Assembly: GCA_030849075.1 (NCBI GenBank)
Contig: JASAOO010003565.1
Location: 1-64,000, forward strand
From: Zelonia costaricensis
Lineage: Eukaryota > Euglenozoa > Kinetoplastea > Trypanosomatida > Trypanosomatidae
Reading direction: 5' to 3'
DNA length: 64,000 nt
This document shows, in pieces, positions 60,401 through 64,000 of the stretch. Position numbers and translations under genes: made by a program. How positions within the stretch are numbered: position 1 is the stretch's first letter; each line of letters starts with the position of its first letter. The notes beneath the pieces were generated by a model. That model was given only the letters and a program-made list of their open reading frames with translations, was not told the origin of the DNA and made no database searches.

Positions 60401-63400
60401 GGAGCGCTGGTGCGCCACAGCGCCGCGAGTCGCGCCACCGCCGCGGCAACGATAAAGAGGGTGTCCAGGGGCAGCTCGACAGACGGCACCGCCACGTCGG
60501 CAGCGCCGTCCGCCTCCTGGGGCGCCACCTCCACAAGCAGGCGCGTCAGAACATGGTAGTCCAGCTCGCCGCACACACTCGCGGCAGTCGGCTCTACTTG
60601 GTACAGCTCCGTCGCGCTTCGGCGCTGCTGCTCGAACCCCTGGTGCTGCCACGCCGGCACCTCTGTCGTCGCCGGCAGCTCGGCGCCGGCTGCAGTGGCG
60701 TCGCCGTCGCGGCAGGCGCGGACGCACACAATAGTGCGGTCCAGGGGGAGCGACAGACCCACGCGCAGCACCGGCAGCCGCCACCGCGCCTCCTCGCTGC
60801 CCGTCGCCGCAGAGAGCGTCACTCTGTGCAGCACCAGCTCGGGCACGAGGTGCCACACCTGTACTCTCCACCCGGCACCAGCGCCGTCGTCGATGAGCGT
60901 CGCCGGCTCCCGGTCGCTCGTGTGCACGGCGCAGAGCTGCACGCTGCTCGTCACCCGCGCTGAGCCTACCGCGACCCGCCACTCCGCCCGCTGTGACTCC
61001 GTCGGTGGCGCCGCCGCGTCGGGGCTGGTGCGCGGTGAGCTCGCACTCAACCGCATCTCGCTGTTGCTGATCTCGGCCTCCACGCTCATGTACGTGCGCA
61101 GCGGTGGTGCCTCGTCGCGGTCGCCGCTGCGTGGCACCGTGGTGAGGAAGCGCGTGTCCATCTGCACGAGCCGCTCCGCCTCCGCCCACTGGCGCTCCAG
61201 CGTGTGGGCGAACGCGAAGAGCGGCGCGGCCGGCAGGTCAAGCGTCACGTTCCGCAGGAGCAGCTGCACCACGCCGGCACGAAACAGAGCCACCTCGGTG
61301 ACGCTGTAGCACCGCCCGTACCGTAGTGGGCCCACCTGCGCCGCCGCCGCGCAGCGCAGCAGCTGCAGGGAGCAGCACGGCTCCGCGACACTCGGTGCGC
61401 TGACGGGCAGCGCGGCAGCCAGCGCGGCACTCGCGTGTTTCCAGAAGCCGCTCCTGCCCCTGGCCGAACTCTCCGCCGCGGCAGCTGGGGCCGGTGGTGG
61501 CGACTGCCGCAAGACGGACACATAGCTGTCGGTAGCCCCGGAGTCGCTCGCTTGCCAGAGCTTCACCTCAGGGCAGCGCGACACCTCGAACACAAACTGA
61601 TCCACGGCGGCGCTCTCGTGCGTCGGCGGCGGCGACGGAAACGGGCGACGCGTCTCGTCGCTAGGCTGCAGCGGTGAGGTGGTGATGCGCGCCTGCGGCA
61701 CGACGATGCGGCACATCGGCACAAACTCACGCCCTGCCGCATCGGGGCCACTCTGTGGGGCGGCCACGAGGCTCAGCTGCGTGTTCGAGATTTCGACAGA
61801 ACCGGAGAGCCAGGCTCCCCAGCTCCGCTGTTGCTGCTGCGGCGGCATCTGTCCTTCGTGCGGCCGCGACGCGGACGCTGCGGCGTGCGGGTCGTGCGGC
61901 GACAGCCAGACCGCCTTGTCGTCCTCCGCGTACTCGCCACGGCTCGCCCCGCGCGCGCCTGCCGAGGCGCCGCTGGCCTCTGCGTTAGGGCTCGACCCGA
62001 CGCCCCCGTAGGCCGAATCGAGTCGCGCACCGGAGCCTTGGCTGGAGCCGCCAGTCAGAGGCCGAAACAGAGGGCGTTCGGCGGAGACGATGGTGGCCGC
62101 TGTGGCCAACAACTGCGTCCACCACTTGAGGTGCGGTACCCGCATGTGGGCATTGCGCACCGCCGCCACGATCTTCACCCCCGCCGCGGCGCCCTCGCCG
62201 TGCAGCACGCCGTCGCCGGCACGGTGATCGGCCGAGTCGCGCACGCTTCCAGCATGGCTGCCGCGCCGCTCCAACAGGGCGACACCGACAAGGTCCACCG
62301 ACAGTAGCAGGTTGTCGCCTCCGCTCTCCGGCACGGCGTCTGCCGCGCTGTCGCCCCGCGGTGCCCGCACGAGCAGCTCCAGCTTGCTCAGCTGTCCGTT
62401 CTGCACCGGCGACGTGGCCCAGCGCCCCCCTGAGGCGGAGTAGAACTGCGCCCCGCGGCGGACCGCGAACTCGTAGCAGAGGCACCGCGTCGGCGCCGGC
62501 CGCGCCGGCGTGCCCGCCGTGCTGGGCATGCTCTCGTCCTCCTCCGTGGACTGCGGGAAGGTGCACGCACTGGCACTCCAGTTCAACGCGCGGTTGTCCT
62601 CCGCCTCCACGACAATGGACGCAGCAGGGATGGTGACCAGGAGCGTCATGGCAGCGCCAGGACCCACCTGGGCGTCGCGCACCGGGCGCGCACGTCCCTC
62701 CTCCGACTCGGGAGAGAACGGGGCCGTGGGCTGCGCCATCAGTCCCGGCGCCATCGACGAAGTCGCGTCACCGCCGGCGACTGCGTCGGTGCCCCGCGCT
62801 GCGATAGCTGGCCGCGCCGCGTTCTTGGTGAAGAAGCTCACGAGGCTACGGCAGTGGGCGACGCTGAGGCGAAGGCACATGTTGGTGTTGCGGCTGGCGC
62901 CTGACGCCGGGGACGGTGAGTGCACGCCGAGAAGCAAACTCGTGTCGCTTGCGGCGCCGCGCTGGTACGCGTAGCCCGTGAGGTCCTCCTTCGGCACAAG
63001 CAGCACCCCCATCTCGGCGTGCAGCTTCACATCCGGCAGCGGGACATCACGCGTGCCGGCCGCGACCAGATCGAGAAGTCGCACGCCTGTGACGTTGACG
63101 TGGCCGTGCGCGCGTGCGCGAGACGGCGACACCGCCGCCGCGCCGTCGCTACTGGCTGTGGTAGGTGGCGGCGACGAAGCCGCGCTGTCGCTCGGCTGCT
63201 GCTGAAAGCCGCACTGCGCTCGCCCGAGGTGCACGACGGCGAGCGTTTCCATGTTGTGGACATCAATCGGCACGGCTGCGTTTGTGGCGAGAAACACGTC
63301 AACCTCGGAGATGTCCACCTCGAGCGACAGGGCCGACGCGGCACCCGCGTCTCGCGCCGGCGACGGTGACTCAGCGGCGGCGGCGGCGCGGCGCACACGG

Positions 63401-64000
63401 GTGTAGCCGCGGTGAAGCAGCGGTGAGGTGGCCAGGCTGCCGAGACGCACCACCCGCTGGTCCGACCAGGCAGCGGCGAGGAAGAAGTACAGAAACGGGC
63501 AGTAGACGTGGACGGCGCCGCCGGTGACAGTCACGCGGCACGATGTGGGTGAGACGGGTTGCTTTGGCGCCTTCGCACGGCTCGGTAGCACCACGTCGGC
63601 GGTGCACCGCAGCGGGCGGGGTGCACCCTCGCTGGCACAGGCGGTCCACGGCATGGCGGAGACGAGACCGCGCACTTCCGGATCGCCGCCGGTGTAGTCG
63701 ACAAGCTGCGTCGCCTCGGGCACGCAAAACTCAACATGTGCCTGCACCGCCGGCGCCGCGTACTCGCTAGACACCGACTTCACGGTGCACACAAAGTCGT
63801 GAATGCTCGCCGCCACCTCGACGTAGGGCGTGTCGGTCACGTCCTCCCAGCTCATCGGCAGCTGCAGGCGCGTCCTGCGCACGCGCACCGACAGGGGCGG
63901 CAACGCCAACGACGCCGACCCGGTCGTGTCTGGAACGGTGGCCCCTCTGCAGAGCTCCCCGACGCGTTCTGGAAGTGGAGGCAGCGCCAGTGGCTGCAGC
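51406..64000 (-). CDS. VPS13: VPS13-family bridge-like lipid transfer protein (5' end outside the window)
   Basis: One uninterrupted frame of about 4,200 codons runs to the window edge; the codons at 63910-63999 are also open, and the frame has no ATG near the edge, so the N-terminal chorein domain lies outside. VPS13 proteins form a long hydrophobic groove that moves lipids between membranes at contact sites. Family marks are at the C-terminal side. The VAB adaptor region (about 53900-56450) has repeats with conserved Asn, such as CHVFWNSTGVEL, VWTLWNWTGCRL and LKIVNRLKTPLSF. The VPS13_C/ATG2_C-like region (about 52100-52900) has LLLQSYKVLGSLDVLGNPRA and VTKPIRGARERGVNGFVAGF. A PH-like end follows. 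The middle is low-similarity beta-rich groove with Ala/Ser-rich insertions and a GRGRGRG tract. Confidence 0.9.
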   Translation of the reverse strand, partial: LQPLALPPLPERVGELCRGATVPDTTGSASLALPPLSVRVRRTRLQLPMSWEDVTDTPYVEVAASIHDFVCTVKSVSSEYAAPAVQAHVEFCVPEATQLVDYTGGDPEVRGLVSAMPWTACASEGAPRPLRCTADVVLPSRAKAPKQPVSPTSCRVTVTGGAVHVYCPFLYFFLAAAWSDQRVVRLGSLATSPLLHRGYTRVRRAAAAAESPSPARDAGAASALSLEVDISEVDVFLATNAAVPIDVHNMETLAVVHLGRAQCGFQQQPSDSAASSPPPTTASSDGAAAVSPSRARAHGHVNVTGVRLLDLVAAGTRDVPLPDVKLHAEMGVLLVPKEDLTGYAYQRGAASDTSLLLGVHSPSPASGASRNTNMCLRLSVAHCRSLVSFFTKNAARPAIAARGTDAVAGGDATSSMAPGLMAQPTAPFSPESEEGRARPVRDAQVGPGAAMTLLVTIPAASIVVEAEDNRALNWSASACTFPQSTEEDESMPSTAGTPARPAPTRCLCYEFAVRRGAQFYSASGGRWATSPVQNGQLSKLELLVRAPRGDSAADAVPESGGDNLLLSVDLVGVALLERRGSHAGSVRDSADHRAGDGVLHGEGAAAGVKIVAAVRNAHMRVPHLKWWTQLLATAATIVSAERPLFRPLTGGSSQGSGARLDSAYGGVGSSPNAEASGASAGARGASRGEYAEDDKAVWLSPHDPHAAASASRPHEGQMPPQQQQRSWGAWLSGSVEISNTQLSLVAAPQSGPDAAGREFVPMCRIVVPQARITTSPLQPSDETRRPFPSPPPTHESAAVDQFVFEVSRCPEVKLWQASDSGATDSYVSVLRQSPPPAPAAAAESSARGRSGFWKHASAALAAALPVSAPSVAEPCCSLQLLRCAAAAQVGPLRYGRCYSVTEVALFRAGVVQLLLRNVTLDLPAAPLFAFAHTLERQWAEAERLVQMDTRFLTTVPRSGDRDEAPPLRTYMSVEAEISNSEMRLSASSPRTSPDAAAPPTESQRAEWRVAVGSARVTSSVQLCAVHTSDREPATLIDDGAGAGWRVQVWHLVPELVLHRVTLSAATGSEEARWRLPVLRVGLSLPLDRTIVCVRACRDGDATAAGAELPATTEVPAWQHQGFEQQRRSATELYQVEPTAASVCGELDYHVLTRLLVEVAPQEADGAADVAVPSVELPLDTLFIVAAAVARLAALWRTSAPLKDSALHTPASGQQLPSSWHRRGSVPTWYEVKLSLCGHAIDVVAGPALSGVLMAAAPLCEGDDTAAALRAVSFSTDGPVTLLVDREELEEGQGASPAFGSSQGEDPEGRETWTGFEDSSSGGGDHVSGASPAVVRTRTLVRLRTGAMRLHDGAGNLLLRVAVCTQGGMTDALVADYTPAENCVRLNVGRVLACASAVTAYSAVHWWRTYEGAQRHWARLVDTPAASVPPPCETHTAAAAAEDNAAPLNVHEDPPYGLLQRLDVDVRHAELLMAPAARAIARRTHLSYAQGDGRQIPSSAFKVELCCEDVALYPASTADAATTAAAALARVSTPQVVCTNCAQGKGGTLLQCRSPSATVVNGDRHSWALVALRATHLVTSTVAAFGDGAGTAEQLEVPAESSPEACRATPAFAPFWLSWAPSMELAVDVLELRCFAPGCDSAPLPALQIAVAQATARYTAAAEPEDGNGRAAAGRLGLEVSCTVSAACYHHHDVDGRTAASLCRLLSDTRVAFHVTGAAEEEGGAGEERVDAALSLTGLRSSSSSGGTGSGDAVCLRVPAGAALQRVAAALWLLACQRVPHRYAAPLTSCAASAPRWDEADAGAVTSTGGRGRGRGRGGKQKTRWRMQATSPGLLLQCDMPTDDAGAAVSASVATASDKAAKSTQLCTVDVGGLHAEMLLHTVGAAWCRRRQEVQLRVGSVRGRTTVMDRPEGAGDRDGGAAPWTFLTLHPQPSSPSTGSPFCSAAVDAAHHLAAVSVVQRVDAFSTGDISADDSAVEKCISNDACRRSTPCTGRSTLALHLHHAELQPSLAFLEALAAGILLPCLAGVDATAAADAVTTPATLDSFAHTALCVKASGAVLPRPSELDRHAGRMRVVEVVTDWHLREDVRLGGEGGLQLHFRATAGRSVLTVRGVKGGSGAKTPGVVTLFLAHPLAANGEACPALRVDADVTVRFENVRVVAVASPGRAGRCARLAGSVDSYVELGERALCLLPRDTAPAPAAVAPAAKGDTAKQETVEACSPPLPDAAAQERAVEASMNFSVALTAGARRLAAAGSVDANYRGAPASATADRAEAGGRRRPAHEGECRIVLRSCDADTAPVTQTPLVARVQLSSGEDGGLPGVRATVDPESTAWRLPVGHLRLLLGTASLARRLFGRASPAVTAAALPWRLTEADGATAVTTGAPHRATALDVTAEVPSATLTLTSDVGCVLVVASVEEARVQCATDTELRDVTVTAEATVLVRDCVSCDDAAPPSATAGGRTTSRVLLHAKPRLSLALTRFSTESRSLAVSVSVDEVLATMPLTTTARLLRCAASELGSGCHVFWNSTGVELDVQEASAPATAPRWRLSGARRNELVPTGVRVSSPALRFTPASGEEGAAESVGAVVDMRHSDSDVVARVTLPGYASAFGALDVVIRRARAGHRAALHLTSSVVLANAFFPDRGDATRVVKAGEGETAFTVPPRGARCVPLPVLQSCLAVGLDGCTSTPAASMLTWAMLADAMTSLADEAAAAARGCANGSAARATGRAASLAALLNGGDGGDAEGRVRAPALCHHVRALDSHTLSFPVLLTRKSDTLTSSVATTARTEREGPQAALQVQPVATVSREDGAAGAACVVQMTWRRRQSAGPMVAPPFSNRAALCEYTVTVEPVWTLWNWTGCRLRLRLRQQEGDGAVLASAEVENGACFQWTPATLAVLGGTVTAGFQLLLPGAAGAAQWWSAATPLSLLERPPPYVRLQQQGGSVTRGAVRIEQAGPSTVVVRCAALLRSGLTGAVYLSDATRRRPLLGAGELGCLLPEQVVPLLYSEYVTTPAPQADRVGFTVATTPLVTAAPPSGTTAANAARETEPFYLTTPVEATALTAEGPADCTRFYVVSAAGAAAAAAALASTGRDNGGGYGEVGADPAESTASLFAPEPPTVLLLRSLCRIYNADPHRVLHVVPYGAGAPMSSHDVAADLPAVVCIPPGSEVEVTEFSPHAGEPEVQFRYAAYSWSPPVRLLPLATSTQPHVLKHARLPAASDGAGVAEGDEDEQDSFTMSAPARRTSDPTQSLTAPQQQQQQLQRCRCLSMQASTSDACLRVRVALLSVPPLKIVNRLKTPLSFTECPLRATPDSPQPASGTPGAVQTSLCSRAARPGSYVVAAESVGYGCWEVPTLEMQGLRLTLHSNVRRGFTALLDVDLLRAAAAASSGTRVGNTDAYVHVSLDHAKRQYTVTVVPSRQLETRLLFQPRQLTQVEVYMRSCTLYAAAITLPTAGRLGRKSLLAHGARGRLRVYPSHVASGTAAPIGAATVPPSATLDDVLAVLRQQELDVVLVRVLGVYATATMTERRVFGSASLGLLEVVDCVNVEAAYPVILRVGSSAAGRPGATVTPSPKAASSSMTLGSSGTLPSSCGVPQFTDPSWCSVEVQLTRPEAAASAAQKLVVLVPIQQLRVNVPPVTVCADDDFLFTLRTTAARLGEDWWGLSGNALAQGGSAATTVYRQDSGTAVAAPVSPPHTVYKVFIYVLRISRVDAVLTYTRTGHHGYNPFDALPMVARHLIPSIENLDLSLKAVRLVNVELPTCGSLASGIAAFAWPLYRTQLLLQSYKVLGSLDVLGNPRALLGSWSRGVWDLVTNASGQSRWAGTQAFLRTTTSSTLHSVGVLARSIGNFAGVSPPERTVASVSSESDSSAVTATIAVGPQRRGVVGEVLREVGGGVSDAVTKPIRGARERGVNGFVAGFAAGMAGLVGRPVFGFFRGISVTSEFYARLLGGLAELTEPEARRLGLERNYSLGDARTKATLALPPQPGESVAPTPACPAGTAAPPAGVPTLSSAAYEHCFDDVPHWRRGDETSVRLAVDRVGVHNTALHTPYPSLCSFLAPSEFRSALPTALTAVLATRLLDGLTRTGSGAAAAARSRVTSEKRKLSASAGAVATGSGAAIAEPVDLARQLWRCAHIKVSLGVPALHTYVTDDVFVRACSLAEMEAALTAKEQQDKYALLFATALSSAADQLFNP
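54206..54231 (+). repeat. CTG/CAG triplet repeat in VPS13 coding sequence
   Basis: CTGCTGCTG-type repeat coding for a run of Gln on the - strand (QQQQQLQR) within an apparently disordered loop of VPS13. Confidence 0.8.
58552..58578 (+). repeat. CCACGG hexamer repeat in VPS13 coding sequence
   Basis: Four to five CCACGG units in tandem encode alternating Gly-Arg (GRGRGRG) on the - strand. Confidence 0.8.

Overview
This is a kinetoplastid nuclear chromosome segment from the Leishmania/Leptomonas/Crithidia group (Leishmaniinae). The signs are long intron-less genes in two co-directional blocks, GC-rich coding sequence with G/C third positions, polypyrimidine tracts followed by an AG before start codons (trans-splicing signals), many GT/CA microsatellites between genes, a glycosomal SKL-ended adenylate kinase, an amastin-like gene, and a tRNA-Tyr with the 11-nt intron known from trypanosomatids. 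The gene order resembles what I remember of Leishmania chromosome 36 (aldolase, adenylate kinase, VCP/p97, eEF1B-beta), but I could not check this and cannot name a species.

Layout. From 1 to about 14.8 kb all genes are on the + strand: the aldolase 3' end, a small repeat-motif protein, a Gemin2/SIP1-like protein, two coiled-coil hypotheticals, a membrane-anchored mitochondrial J-protein, the NatA auxiliary subunit Naa15, and a two-finger protein (PARP-type zinc finger plus PBZ). From 14.83 to 16.15 kb lies a convergent strand-switch region with four tRNA genes (Tyr, Thr, Arg, Asp), all on the - strand and each followed by a short T-run. From 16.15 kb to the right edge all genes are on the - strand: a membrane-anchored extradiol dioxygenase, adenylate kinase, VCP/p97, an amino-acid transporter, a trypsin-fold/ARM-repeat protein lacking catalytic residues, a large protein with five 'YGPEP' repeats, a small Cys-containing protein, an amastin-like protein, CFAP36, two adjacent multi-RanBP2-finger proteins with mitochondrial-type N-termini, eEF1B-beta, and a giant VPS13 whose 5' end runs off the window.

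Transcription. No divergent strand-switch region is present, so both polycistronic units start outside the window and converge on the tRNA island. Base skew agrees: + strand intergenic DNA is pyrimidine-rich left of the tRNAs and purine-rich right of them, because the polypyrimidine tracts sit on the sense strand of each unit. The genes are not a functional operon; as is normal for trypanosomatids, neighbours serve unrelated processes (glycolysis/energy, N-terminal acetylation, snRNP assembly, proteostasis, lipid transport, flagellar function, organellar RNA biology).

Most interesting candidates: the PARP-finger/PBZ protein without a catalytic domain, the degenerate protease fused to ARM repeats, the five-copy YGPEP repeat protein, the tandem RanBP2 arrays, and a dioxygenase with an N-terminal membrane anchor.
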